From Paguma larvata (taxonomy: Eukaryota > Chordata > Mammalia > Carnivora > Viverridae): DNA of 64,000 bases. Shown here piece by piece: positions 43,070-53,772 of this stretch; within the stretch, counting starts at the first letter, position 1, and each line of letters starts with the position of its first letter. The translations under genes were made by a program, and so were the position numbers. A model generated the notes under the pieces. The model did no database searches. It was not told the origin of the DNA and saw only the letters and a program-made list of their open reading frames with translations. Location: positions 71,997,895-72,061,894 of the forward strand of contig CM057835.1 of NCBI GenBank assembly GCA_030068075.1, written 5' to 3'.

Positions 43070-43750
43070 TTAAGCTGAAGAATAAAATAATCAGATATTT
43101 TACCGGCAAAAAGTGAGTTTATTTGGGATTAGCAGAGAATTGCAAATCAAATAACGCAAGCTATTGCAAAACCACAGACAAGTCCAACAAACAAAGGAGA
43201 GGAACTTCTTTTAGGGCCAAGAGGGACAAAGTTGGGAGGGGTTACTTTGAAGGAAAGTCCACTGGAGAAAAGCAAGAATTCTGGTCGAGGACAGTTTCTC
43301 ATTGTCTAGGTGCCTGGGTAGTCAATTTCTTGTAGGAGATGCAATGTACATCTCTTCCTGCTGGAACCTGGAATTGATGATTCTCTCCTCTTGAAGATTC
43401 TTCTGTTGGGTCTGTAATTGACAGTTCTTCCTGGGGCGCCTGGGTGGCTCAGTTGGTTAAGCCGCCGACTTCGGCTCAGGTCATGATCTCACGGTCTGTG
43501 GGTTCGAGCCCCGCGTCGGACTCTGTGCTGACAGCTCAGAGCCTGGAGCCTGCTTCGGATTCTGTATCTCCCTCTCTCTCTGCCCTTCTCCTGCTCACAC
43601 TCTGTCTCTATGTCTCTCAAAAATAAATAAACGTTAAAAAAAAATTAAAAAAAAATTGACAGTTCTTCCTATAAGTGACATTGAGTGGTATGCCTCTCCC
43701 TTCCAGCTTCCCCTTCCAGCATGCCAAATCCATTTTAACAAGGTTTCTCT
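43070..43750 (-). mobile_element. Probable LTR, split by a SINE
   Basis: Plus-strand start gcaaaaagtgagtttatttggg places a minus-strand AATAAA at its R region. LTR-like composition continues to about 43740, with a SINE at 43433-43655. No TSD established for the LTR. Confidence 0.4.
43433..43655 (+). repeat. Carnivore tRNA-SINE
   Basis: Near-consensus, full-length sense copy, TSD ATTGACAGTTCTTCCT. One of the youngest-looking copies in the window. Confidence 0.96.
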
Positions 43751-43889
43751 TTATTAATTTTCACAGGATAGCACCATAGAGACCTGACAGAACGTTTTTC
43801 CATCTCTTTGCAGCATACATCCATTGGGAGGTAAAGAGTGTTAACTTCACTACAAAACAAGCCTTAAAAATGAGGCCAGGCAGCGCCTG

Positions 43890-43985
43890 CAGTGGTAAAG
43901 CCTCCAGATTCGGAACTATACGTGGGTCTAAGTCTAGCTCTGCCACTTACAAAGCCAAACACTTAACTAAGCTCTGTGTCCCCGT
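43890..43985 (-). repeat. MIR fragment
   Basis: Antisense MIR core: aagcctccagattcgg ... gtctaagtctagctctgccacttacaaag. Confidence 0.65.
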
Positions 43986-44315
43986 TTATTCAGCAAGCAT
44001 TCACTGAGCATACCATGTTACTATTCTAGGCTCTGGGACAGAGCGGCGAGCAAGAACGAAATCGCTGCCTTCAGGGACCTGACCCCCTAGGAGCGATAGC
44101 AGGTACTCAGGAAATAATAAAATGTATACGGAATGTATAAGGTAAATAGTGATGAGTTAAGAGGGATGGGGGTGAGAGAGGGAACAAGGGGAGAGAGAGT
44201 GTATGTTTTGTTGAGGGAGTGGGAGAGTTGCCATTTTAGAAAAGGCTGTCCAGGTAAGGGCTTCTTGAGAAGGTGGCATTTGTCAGATGGTAAGGCAGTG
44301 TCTATTTCTTGGACC
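43986..44315 (+). repeat. L2 fragment
   Basis: Sense L2-type 3' pattern (cagcaagcattcactgagcatacc ... ggctctgggacagagc ... cttcagggacctgaccccc ... gaaggtggcatttg). Parallels the L2 at 41376. Ends about 100 bp before the CpG-island promoter. Confidence 0.65.
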
Positions 44316-44399
44316 TGTAGCAAAGATCGAAAAAGAAAATGCACAGATTCGTTAAAAAATAAAAACCTTCGATAGCTTTCCAGGAGACCTTTCTGGAAA

Positions 44400-44710
44400 G
44401 AGGCCCGCGTGCAGCTCACAAAAAGGGGAACGTTGGTCACAGCGGAACGGTGATCGAGGCGGAATTGCCTCCAGACGGAACGGTGATCCCGCTGAAAATT
44501 GGCCCCGGGCGGAAACGTTCGCCCACCAGGAACGCTAATCCCGTAGGAACCACTGGCGTCGCGGCAACACTCTGCCCGGGGGCGTATGGTTACCCTGGCA
44601 ACGACGCGAGCCCGCTGGGCGGAAGCGGCGGCGGAAGGAGGCGCGCGGGCGGGCACGGCGGCGAGGCTCTCGGCGGAAGCGAGCTCTGCCCCGCTGCGCG
44701 CCTGGGAGAG
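44400..44710 (+). promoter_or_regulatory. CpG-island promoter of the microprotein gene, with a ~17-bp tandem array
   Basis: TATA-less, GC- and CpG-rich sequence directly upstream of the start codon at 44711; the island continues to about 44960. Between 44427 and 44562 lie about eight tandem units of 16-18 bp, each starting with GGAA or GAAA (44427, 44444, 44461, 44477, 44494, 44511, 44529, 44546). The consensus is roughly GGAACGNTGATCCCNGC. Several units read GCGGAA or ACGGAA, the ETS-factor core. The array probably sits at or near the transcription start. Confidence 0.75.
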
Positions 44711-44843
44711 ATGCCGCGTCGCGTGTGGTGGTGGCTGTGCCTGGGGCTGGGCGGCCTCCTGGCGGGGCGGGCGGAGGCCCCGAGCCCCGCGGCGCCGCCG
44801 GAGCGGAGCAGGCCGTACGCCGTGCTGCGCGGGCAGAACCTGG
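44711..44843 (+). CDS. C12orf76: C12orf76-like membrane microprotein, exon 1
   Basis: Begins MPRRVWWWLCLGLGGLLAG, a strong signal peptide (basic start, W/L-rich core, AEA before the likely cleavage site at about residue 23). It continues with a short proline-rich ectodomain (APSPAAPPERSRPYAVLRGQN). The start is the first ATG after the CpG-island array. The exon ends CCTGG|GTGAGC in phase 1. The gene assignment rests on position: in human, C12orf76 lies next to ANKRD13A in convergent orientation, as here. Function is unknown. Confidence 0.65.
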
Positions 44844-44999
44844 GTGAGCGGCCGCGGGCCGGCGGGGCACGCGGGAGGGCGGGTGTGCGGGCGCAGCCTC
44901 CTGCGCGGTGGGCTCTCCTCGCGTGCCGGCTGCATGTCTGACCCACCTGGGCGTCGGGCCCCCACTTCTCGGGCCGCGCGGGCGCAGGCTAGGCAGCCA

Positions 45000-45130
45000 G
45001 GGTGACTTCCTGAGAAAGGTAGGGAGGATTGCAGCCCCGTTTTAGGGACCAAAGTGAAACTCAAGAGAGATGACGTTAACTGCCCACGTTTACACAGCAA
45101 GGATAGTGGTATTGGAAGCCAGTATTGGTA
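45000..45130 (+). repeat. MIR fragment
   Basis: Sense MIR 3' half: cagccccgttttagggaccaaagtgaaactcaagagagatgacgttaactgcccacg. Confidence 0.6.
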
Positions 45131-45884
45131 TCCCCCTGGTTTTCGAACGTCCTCGTCGTGCCCCTTCACTCTTAGGAAAAGACCCAAATTAGTACCTGTT
45201 TTCGCTAACCTAAAGAAATCCGAAAAGGATTTGCCCCTTTTAGGAAAAAAGGCAAAACGTGAAAATAGCGTTCGGCAGGTTTTCTGCAGTGCACCCCTCG
45301 GAGCAGCGAGAGGGGCGCCCCCAGACTCCTTCCCTGGAACTACACTCAGCATCTTAGCATCAAGCCGGGATAGCTTGGAAATGTGTCCTTAAGGTATCAG
45401 AAAAGCCTAAGACAGGTTATTTTTGGGGTCTGGGAAGCTCAGAAATGATTCCGTGTCAATTAATGGTAATTGCTTTTTCGCTGCCCCCCGTTTCTGCTTA
45501 CTAAAGATTTCACAGACACACTACTTTCCGAGAGCAGGGGAAACCTGTAGGAGAACCTAGGTTTTGTGGAGCCTGAAACCTGCCTTTTGGGAGGAGCTCT
45601 CAAAGACACATAAGATACACACATCGCATATGTACACACATGCGGCGTGTCTGGCTTTGAAAGGGGGCCCGGGGCCTAAAGCTAGGTGGACTGCTGCCAA
45701 AGTCAAAGTCCTTCCTTTCCCACTGTACCTCATTGATACGTTTGTATCCCCATGCCACACAGGATAATTTTTGGATTATCTGGACTCCACACGAACTCAT
45801 ACTGCACTTACTATCCACGGCGTACTGTGTACCTAGCACTCTGCTCAGTGGTTTCCACGTGGTCTGCATCTTCATCCTTTAGAA

Positions 45885-46360
45885 CAGAGTTGCTCCACCT
45901 GGGGACTCCTGACCTGTTAGACCAGATGGTTTTTGGTGGGGTTTGGGGGAGGCGAGGCACCCTATCCTGAGCACCATCGGGGCGCCTGCGTGGCTCCGGC
46001 AGTTAAGCGTCTGACTTTGGCTCAGGTCACGATCTCATGGTTCGGGAGTTTGAGCCCCGCGTCTGGGCTCTGTGCTGACAGGGTGGAGCCTGCCTGGGAT
46101 TCTCTCTCCCCCCGTTCCCTCTCGGCCCCTCCCCCACTTGCACACTCACTCTGTCTCAAAATAGACAAACTTAAAAATATTAAAAATTTAAAAACAACAA
46201 CTTAAAAAAGAGATGTCGAGTGGTATCCCCGGCCTTTCCCCACTAGCTGCCAGTTGCGCACCCGGCTCCCAGTGGGATACTCACAGTATCTCTGGACATG
46301 ACCAGATGTCCACTGGGGGCCACGTCCCCCCGGTCGGGAAGCACCGTTGGAGATCAGTAC
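45885..46360 (+). repeat. MER5A-type hAT element split by a SINE
   Basis: Start agagttgctccacctggggactcctgac and end gtatctctggacatgaccagatgtccactggggg ... gggaagcaccg match the MER5A layout. The SINE at 45979-46208 separates the halves. Confidence 0.7.
45979..46208 (+). repeat. Carnivore tRNA-SINE
   Basis: Sense copy starting ggggcgcctgcgtggctc, inserted in the MER5A element. Confidence 0.93.
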
Positions 46361-46639
46361 TGCGGAGAGAGTGGTCTGCGGTCCAGTGGGGTCTCCGAAC
46401 TACCCGCTTGGAGAGGACTACAGAAATTAAGTGTTTAAGAATTTAAAAATTTGACGTTGTTGCGACATCCAAGTAGAGACCCGTCCCAGGCGTCCATGGA
46501 CTGTCATGCTTTGCGGGCAGAGGGGGCTGCTAGTTAATCGTGCACACGGTAATGACCTGGGACAGGCTAAAAGCTATGCAAACTCGTACTTTACCACAGA
46601 CGGTTTGAGAAACACTCCCCTAAACAGTCCTGTGCAGTG

Positions 46640-46990
46640 GGGATTTTCGTCTCCCATCTTTTCAGAGGAGAAACAGAGAGAGTGTGGAAGTTATGTGAGG
46701 TCACACAGCCTGTCCGTGATCTACGTGGGGGTTCCCATCCGGGAAGCCAGTCTGACCCCAAACCCTGAATTCTTGACTCCTGTGCTATGGTGCCTGTTTG
46801 GGGCATAATAGTGGCTTTCATTTATCACGTGCCTGTTACGCGCCCACACTGTCGCTGAGTGCTTTTCACAGGTCGCCGGAGTTAGGTTTCAAGAACCCTG
46901 GTGGGGTGGGTTTTATTCGCCACATTCGATAGATGGAGGAAAGGAAGCTCACCAGTGCGAAGTGGCCGTAAGGAAGGACCCAGATAGCCT
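46640..46990 (+). repeat. MIR fragments (two)
   Basis: 46640-46720 (tttcagaggagaaacagagag ... gttatgtgaggtcacacagcc) and 46805-46990 (ttatcacgtgcctgttacgcgcc ... gtgcttttcacaggtc ... ggaaaggaagctcacc) are separate sense MIR pieces. Confidence 0.6.
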
Positions 46991-47740
46991 CAGATTCTGC
47001 CCGAGGCTGCCGTTCAGACAGCTGATACCGTGTGCACAGCACGAGGTGGAAAGATGAAGAACAGAACCCGTCAGGCCCCAGATGGCCCGCCGTCCAAATG
47101 GATATCGTGTAACTAACAATTTACGGTTTTAAAACAGTTTTTGAGATTCTGTTCTTCACTTCCGGTCGCCCGCGTTCCTGCTTTGGGAGTTAGGTTTTTT
47201 TCCCCGAGTGCTTCCAAAATGTAAAATGCAAGAAAATGGGTTTAAATAGAATAAGGTAACCTTAAGTTCCGTTTCAGTCAGCATCTTAGAAATTCATGAA
47301 GACTTTGAAAATAAGGGCAGGTATTCAGGTAACAAGGATAAAGGGTAAAAGATGTGACTTTCAGCTTGTGGAAGTTGTAGGTTGTCTTTGTCACCTGTGT
47401 CTTTTCTTCCCCTTCCCCCCCACCCCCCCGCACACAAACATATATAGAGAGTCAGCTTTTAAATAATAACTGGGTTCAGTGTGGGGGCATGTTTGTAGGG
47501 GTCACAAAAACCCCCACATTACTGATTTGAATACAACTGTCAGCTCTTAGTTTTTCAGTAGCCACACTGGAGAACAACCATGGTTAGGTTCCAACTGGAA
47601 CCTGGCATGGGCCCACATACTTAAAAACAAATGTACATTTGCTTGGCGAAGGTACCATTTTGAACTCTCCAGAGAGCTCTGAGGTAGTCACACAAACGGG
47701 ATTGCCCTTCCCTTCAGTGGGTTGCTGGTTACGTTTATAC

Positions 47741-47972
47741 TTTTTTTCTTTTTTTTTTTTTTTTGCATTTTTTTATCTTTGAGAGACAGAGTGAGACACA
47801 ATGCGAGTGGAGGAGGAGCAGGGAGAGAAGGAGACACAGAATCCGAAGCAGGCTCCAGGCTCTGAGCAAGTGTTCAGCACAGAGCCTGATGCGGGGCTCG
47901 AACCGCGAACCGTGAGATCATGACCTGAGCCAAAGTTGGACACTCAACCAACTGAGCCACCCGGGTGCCCCT
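47741..47972 (-). repeat. Carnivore tRNA-SINE
   Basis: Antisense copy with a long T run at 47741-47764. TSD CGTTTATA. The next antisense SINE begins within 20 bp. Confidence 0.94.
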
Positions 47973-47984
47973 CGTTTATAATTT

Positions 47985-48182
47985 TTAAAAATTTTTCTTT
48001 ATTTATTTTGAGGGGGCAAGAGCATGATGGAGGGGCAGAGAGAGGAGAGAGAGAACCCCAAGCAGGCACTGCACTGTCAGCATGGAGCCCAGCGCAGGAC
48101 TCGATCCCACAAACTGTGAGATCGTGACCTGAGCTGAAATCAAGAGTGGGACACTTAACCAGCTGAGCCGCCCAGGCGCCCC
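47985..48182 (-). repeat. Carnivore tRNA-SINE, older subtype
   Basis: Antisense copy with the ccaagcaggcactgcactgtcagc variant body, adjacent to the SINE at 47741. Confidence 0.9.
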
Positions 48183-48447
48183 GGGGTTATGTTAATTTAA
48201 AGCCCCAGTTCTTACGTCTAGTACCATACTGGGGATCAACCCGAGTGGTCAGTTGGAGGCCCCATGTCTCACCTGAGCTCCTGGAGATTTTAGATGTGAA
48301 ATTTACCCTCCAAAATAATAGGTTTATGAAGTTAGTTCGTTGCTTCTTGGCTCAGAAGGCCTTTGTCAAGATTCATCTAGAGATTGAAATGCTTCACTCT
48401 TTTTTTTCATCTCCAGTTGTTATGAATGGCTTTAACACAGTGTGGGG

Positions 48448-48650
48448 GGGGCGCCTGGGTGGCTCAGTCGGTTAAGTGTCAACTTCAGCTCGGGATATGG
48501 TCTCACAGTTTGTGAGTTTGAGCCCCACATTGGGCTCTCTGCTGTCAGCACTGAGCCTGCTTCAGATCCTCTGTCCTCCTCTCTCTCTACACCTTCCCCA
48601 TTCATGCTATTTTTCTCTCTCTCAAAAATAAATAACATTAAAAAAAAATG
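48448..48650 (+). repeat. Carnivore tRNA-SINE
   Basis: Full-length sense copy. Its A tail is followed within a few bases by the next sense SINE head. Confidence 0.95.
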
Positions 48651-48651
48651 A

Positions 48652-48866
48652 GGGGCGCCTGGGTGGCTCAGTCAGTTGAGCATCTGACTTTGGCTCAGGG
48701 CATGATCTCATGGTTAGTGAGTTCCAGCCCTGAGTCCAGCTCTGTGCTGACAGCTCAGAGCCTGGAGCCTGCTTCGGATTCTGTGTCTCCCTCTCTGCCC
48801 TTCCCCTGCTCGTGCTCTGTCTTTCGCTCAAAAATAAACATTAAAAATTAAAAACAAAAATTAAAA
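48652..48866 (+). repeat. Carnivore tRNA-SINE
   Basis: Full-length sense copy inserted at the A tail of the preceding SINE, giving a head-to-tail pair. Confidence 0.95.
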
Positions 48867-48879
48867 CTCTGCTTCCATT

Positions 48880-49405
48880 CTTGTGTCCTATAACCAGATG
48901 GCTCTCTGTACACTAGTGAGAGGGATCTGTTCTCCCAACTCAGATCATGTCATGCTTTGCGCACGGTCCTCAGTCACCGTAAATCTCATGTCGCCTTCGT
49001 GGTCTATGAAGCGCTGCATGAACTGACTGCAGCCTTCCTCTCGCTTCGTTTCCTGCCTTTCTTCCTCCCCCCTCAGCCATGCTGGCCTCCTTCCGTTCTT
49101 TGGCCTTCTGGGCCTGCCTGGCCCTCGGGGCCACAGCGCTCGCCCTGCAGGTCTGTGCGCGGCCGGCTCCTTCCTTCATCGCAGTCTCCATTTGTGTGTC
49201 AGCTTCTCAGGCGCTCGCTCTCCCTCCCTCCCTCCCTGCTGTTACCCAGCCTCCTGCCTTCAGGCCACGCGAGATGCTCTTACTTACGTTTTCTCCCCCC
49301 CACGCGCGGGAACATCCCAAGAGAGAATCTGTTTGTGGCTGTTGCCCACGCACCGGGCGCAGTGCCTGGCACCGAGTGGCATTTGCTAAATCATCGTCCG
49401 CGAGC
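48880..49405 (+). repeat. L2 fragment
   Basis: Sense L2 3' pattern: ccttcctctcgcttcg ... ccatgctggcctccttccg ... ctgggcctgcctgg ... ggcgcagtgcctggcaccgagtggcatttgctaaa. Open frames here (up to 243 codons read through into exon 2) are repeat-derived. Confidence 0.65.
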
Positions 49406-49462
49406 GGATGAGCGCCAGAACCCGGAGCTGCCGTTGGGAGGTAACCTGTTTTCCTTTTGCAG

Positions 49463-49548
49463 TGCTGATGGGAACCATTTTCAGCATCCTGCTGGTGACC
49501 GTGATCCTGCTGGCATTTTGCGTCTACAAACCCATTCGGCGCCGGTGA
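49463..49548 (+). CDS. C12orf76: C12orf76-like membrane microprotein, exon 2 (terminal)
   Basis: Acceptor AG at 49461-49462. The first two bases (TG) complete the codon begun by the last G of exon 1, then LMGTIFSILLVTVILLAFC and a basic cytosolic end (VYKPIRRR) before TGA at 49546-49548. The joined product is 72 residues: signal peptide, about 23-residue ectodomain, one membrane span, and a four-residue basic tail. A type I small integral membrane protein is predicted, in the secretory pathway or plasma membrane. No enzymatic motif. The phase match and clean stop argue strongly that the two exons belong together. Confidence 0.68.
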
Positions 49549-50780
49549 TGGCCGGGCAGACCAGTTCTTCCACGAGCGTGAGAGAAAAGAGTGAATCCGT
49601 GTTGCACGTGGGTCACTGGAGAAGTTGGAATCGAACCTTCCTGCCTGGAGACGACCTTCGGCCCGGACAGTCGGTAAATGTGAAATGACTTAGAAAGAGC
49701 AACTGGCAGTTATATATTTTTTTTCCCTGACACTGTAATGCAAATAATTGGGTCTGCTTCTCCGTGTTTCTTTTTGTTTCTGGCTGCACTTAACGCTTGT
49801 TACAAGGACGACCTGAAGCTCCAGCTTTGGATGTAAAGATGGGAAACCAGTAACTGTGTGAGCAGTGTAAACACCACACTGCGAAGGACTGAATGTTTGA
49901 AGGTGCACATTAGAGTAAGTAGACTTGGCATGTAGACATTCCCTGCTTAACCATCTGGTCACAGCGGGGTTAAGAACCACACATGTTTTTAATGATACTG
50001 AACTGGCCTCGAATGCTCTGGTTGCAAAGCAGCGTCAGCCGTGGGGAACTTAGGCCCCCACTCCTCATGCTGCGTCCACTTCTGCACTCAGACGGCCCCC
50101 GTTCAAGTACGGGTCCTGGCACGTAGGGCTGTGACCGCGTGCACCTTCGGCCGGAAGGTTCTGAGTCAGACCGGGAAGGTGGCTGGGTGGCCTGGCTGCA
50201 AAGAGCTCCGTCCCACCCAGACACGCTGATCTCCCTCGGGCTGCGCTTCGGTCCTTCTAGGTCCTTCTAGGCGGTGGCCCAGAACTTGCGGCAGCTTTTC
50301 AGATTTGAAACGTAAAAGAAACTCAGCAGGAACTCGTTTTAGCCCTGGGTGAGGAGGTTCTCAACCAACCGAAGCGTGTGCGCGTTGTAGGAAGAAGCAG
50401 AGTGGCGGGTGGGTGTGTGTTTGCACAAATTTAATTTTAACCTCGAAAACGCTGCTATTTTGCACTGTTAAACTGGATTTTTTTCCCTACTGAAATGATA
50501 CTTGTGTACTTACAAAGTGGTTGTCAGTATTTATTTTAAGGGTGCTAAGTTTAATTTTTTTTGTTCTTAAATTGAAATGCTGATCTCGTGCTTCGTTCAG
50601 TCCCAGCACTGATGTTTTTAACGGTCCGCACTGAATGTGAAAGAACTGGCGTGGGGTACTGTAACTGTGTGACTTAAGGATTTTGTTTGTAACCCTGACA
50701 TTGAGCCATTGAAATGTTCACTGCTCTGTGCTTTTGAGCAAAGTGTCAATTAAAATTAAAGTGAAATCTTACATGCTGTT
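49549..50780 (+). other. 3' UTR of the microprotein gene
   Basis: Continues from TGA without recognisable repeats to tandem ATTAAA signals at 50749-50754 and 50755-50760, so cleavage is expected near 50775. About 1.2 kb, far longer than the coding region. Confidence 0.55.
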
Positions 50781-51804
50781 TTACTCCTAGTAATTATTTC
50801 CTAAGCGTCTAAAATGCTCTTGTGTGTTTGAATCTGATCTACTCAGGGAAGCACTGTGAAGTTGAATTTTAAGTTTATGTGACATAAGACAGTTGCCCCA
50901 CGCCGAGGTATTATTTCAGAAGACTGGGCCATAAGTAATCTCTCAGGCTGGGCTGCGGGTCGGAAGACCTGGATTCTTGTCCCAGCTCTAATTACAAACA
51001 GGCTTAACTTCTCCACAGCCTTGGTTTTTTCCATCTGTCAAGTGATGTAAACACACTTTATCTTTCTTAATTATGCTGAAGATCAAATACGGTGAAACCA
51101 ACATAAATAAGGGAGGGGTCACTACATTTGGCCGGTCCCATAAAAGACCGCGGTGATTGACTGACTGACCGCAGCGGGAGGAGTGGGTGGGATTCTGAGA
51201 CTGGCGTTGACAGCGAAGTCCCAGGAGTGCACATCTCCACCTCGTCTGGAATGCCACGTATTATTTTACCCCCAAAAGCAGAGTAGCTCCTTCACACCTT
51301 CCGGGGAACACCAAGGCCTCATTTCCGGAACCCAAACCTTTTTTACTGGCCACTGCCCTTTTTCTGTTTTAATCACAACGTAATCAGGTGTAGGATAGAT
51401 CTGGAAGCCCTAACCCTCACGTCAACTTGTGAGAACAGCCTCACAGGGCACTTCGGCTGCAGAGGGGAGGGCGTCCTCATACAGTCACACGAGAGGGCTG
51501 TCGTCGGCCTGGCTTCCCGCACTCCTCCAGAGCCCGCCCACCTCCGGCAGGAGGACGGGAGTCTGGAGGCAGCCCTGACACCGGCCGGCTTTTAGTTTCT
51601 GTCTGAAACGGGCACGTTGGGTGTGTGGACCGTAGCATCCGGGTGGGAAGGCGGGCAGGAGCAGGTCACCGGGGTCACATAGCACTGAGTATCACAAGGC
51701 ATCCTCGTGCTCCGGTCACGTACGTAACAGGAAGTGTGGGGAGTGACCAGAGAAGCCATATGAGAAGGAAAAAAGACTCCCAGGCGGACTAGGATATTGT
51801 AGGA
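50781..51804. other. Intergenic gap between convergent 3' ends
   Basis: About 1 kb separates the predicted ends of the plus-strand microprotein gene and minus-strand ANKRD13A. Contains an antisense MIR (50940-51070: cgggtcggaagacctggattcttgtcccagctc) and nothing else recognised. Confidence 0.55.
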
Positions 51805-53576
51805 GCACCCTCTCGGGAAGCAATCTTTATTTGCGTTTTAAGAGAGTGGCACATATATGAAACACACTGTAACAGGTGGACACAACGCTCAGTCCCTTTT
51901 TAAGAGACTTCCTGGGGAGCCCAAGACCTCAGGAAGCAGAACAATGGAATGCAAACATAGAAATTACTGACGATTCACCTCAGTGAGGAAACGCTGGGGC
52001 CTAACTGCAGCTGTCCCCGAGAAGCATCTTCACTCGGGTAAACGCCAGGTGAACAGAGTGCCAAGCGGGGTCTGTGACACAGGTGTGACGCCGCAGTACG
52101 CCGGCCTCGTGTGCGGGGAGAGCGTTTCGGTTGGACCGGATGGTTATGTGGAATCTAAAGCACGGTTCTTGGTGACTAAGAACAGTCTACTGGCAATGCT
52201 CCCCGCAGGACACAGCCGTTCCCTGCGACAGTCGTCTCCGTCCCCCTTCCTACCCCTGCCTGAGCGCGGCGGCTAGGAAACAGAGGCAGGGCGAAGGAGG
52301 CCGTAGTTTGCCAGGGAACTTCAGTGCAGCCTGTGGGGATGAAGAGGCGGCCCAGGGCGAGGGTGCCCTCGGCTCTGTTCCCCGGGCTTCTTCCGGGGCG
52401 TGTGCGATGGTTATTTACAGAAGGGTCAGATAAAATCGTCAACTACTAAAGGTATCCAAAAAAGGCCTGAGAAAATCTGGTTAAAATGTATAACCTCGTA
52501 TTGCTACTGATGGGAGGAGCTGTTTTTATATCTTTTAAAAATAATAAAAAGATTCTGTTAAAAAATATATTTATCCGGAAAGATGCGGACTTGAACTCTA
52601 AAAAGCGATGCGGAGTCGTCATTCTCCCTTGGAATCCCAGAGCTCCTCTTCCAACTGCACGTGTTCCCCTTCCTCCGCAGCGAGCCCAGGCCCGCGGGGG
52701 GCCGCCCGGGGCCTCGACGTGGAAATCTCTCACGAGGGCGGGCGTGGGACACCCCCTCGTGCCGTGCGGTCCCCGCTGTGCTGGCCAGCCTGCCCCATTC
52801 GAGAACAAGCCTCCTCGCTGCTCCTTCAGGGCCAGGATTAGCTGCCTTGGATTTAGCCTGGAAGATCCTGCTCTCAAAGGAACCGCCTTTTGAAAATTCA
52901 ACTCAGACCCCTCAATCAGCGGAGTGAGGTGGCTTGAAACTATTGGTAATTTTTAAGGCTGAGGCAACATCCGTGGTCATCGGTACACCCTAATGTGATG
53001 CCCCTAGGTAACCCTAATCGGACACGTGCCCTGTCCGTGTCTCCTCTCTAACTTCAGCTGGGGGTGGAAGGAATGGGAGGAGGTGGAGATGGAGGAGAAC
53101 AGGGACGGTGTCCTGGAAACCCTGTATAAAGGTAAAAACAAACGAGCAGATCGGCGCAGATTCTCCGTTTCTTTGGTGAACTCTAAAGCAGCGTCTCATA
53201 AATTCTCACACACCACGCTCTAAAAAGGCTGCTGCTCTCATATATAAAAGCACCCTGACTCGGCAATAACTTGTTTTGTTATCACTCCTTGGTAAAAATT
53301 AATCTACAAACTCGTGGGGGGTGGGGGTGTTCTCTAAAGCTGGTAGTAAAAACGTGACCTGCAAGCCAGCACAGCTAATGGAAAGTGACGACGCTCCCCT
53401 CCCCCGTAGCCCGGGGATGGGGCCTGCCGGTCCCCAGCCCCTTTCCAGGGGGAGGGTCGGTCCTCAGCCCCTTTCCAGGGGAGGGTCGTGGATGGGCCTG
53501 GGAGGCCCGGGTCTTGCACCTCTGAGTAAAGAAAGGGCAGCTGCTGTCTGCCGCGGCCGGCCGTGGGCGGAAGGGT
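51805..53576 (-). other. 3' UTR of ANKRD13A
   Basis: From the TAG stop at 53579-53577 the minus strand runs without an intron signal to AATAAA at 51831-51826. This gives a UTR of about 1.75 kb. An earlier minus-strand signal is not obvious. Confidence 0.5.
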
Positions 53577-53772
53577 CTATTTGTCAGTGAGAGACAGCTG
53601 TAAGACCTGCTGGAGCTCCTCCTCCTCCTCCCGCAGCCGGAGCTCCCGCTCCTCCAGCTCTTTGGCAGAGAGCTCCATGGCCAGCTGCAAGTCGCTGTCA
53701 AAGCGGCTGGTCTCGCTCGACGCACCAGGGCACAGGCCGCCTGAGCTGGTGAGGAGGCTCTCCTGGATGGCC
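53577..53772 (-). CDS. ANKRD13A: ANKRD13A terminal exon
   Basis: Acceptor CGCCAG|GGCC. Encodes the end of the [10 protein letters not shown] motif, a serine/glycine linker, and two further UIM-like helices ([28 protein letters not shown]), then TAG at 53579-53577. The region between the helices is a strongly acidic/basic coiled segment ([12 protein letters not shown]). Confidence 0.93.

Larger units (their letters stand above)
44844..49462 (+). other. Intron of the microprotein gene
   Basis: GT at 44844 and AG at 49461-49462 preceded by TTTTCCTTTTGC. Contents include MIR, MER5A, five SINEs and an L2 fragment. No additional exon is required, because exon 1 and exon 2 join in frame. Alternative internal exons cannot be excluded. 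Confidence 0.65.

Noticed and set aside
44087..45352. 421-codon minus-strand open frame across the CpG island
   Set aside because: It runs antisense through an L2 fragment, the 17-bp array, exon 1 and a MIR. Its composition is Arg/Pro/Ala-rich where the DNA is GC-rich and ordinary elsewhere. Long stop-free stretches are expected in CpG islands.
49079..49150. Alternative signal-peptide-like start MLASFRSLAFWACL for the microprotein
   Set aside because: The stretch matches the coding-strand pattern of an L2 element, and its frame does not lead into exon 2.
48957..49688. 243-codon plus-strand frame overlapping exon 2
   Set aside because: It reads through an L2 fragment and intron sequence in a frame different from the phase-matched exon 2; no splice or conservation logic supports it.
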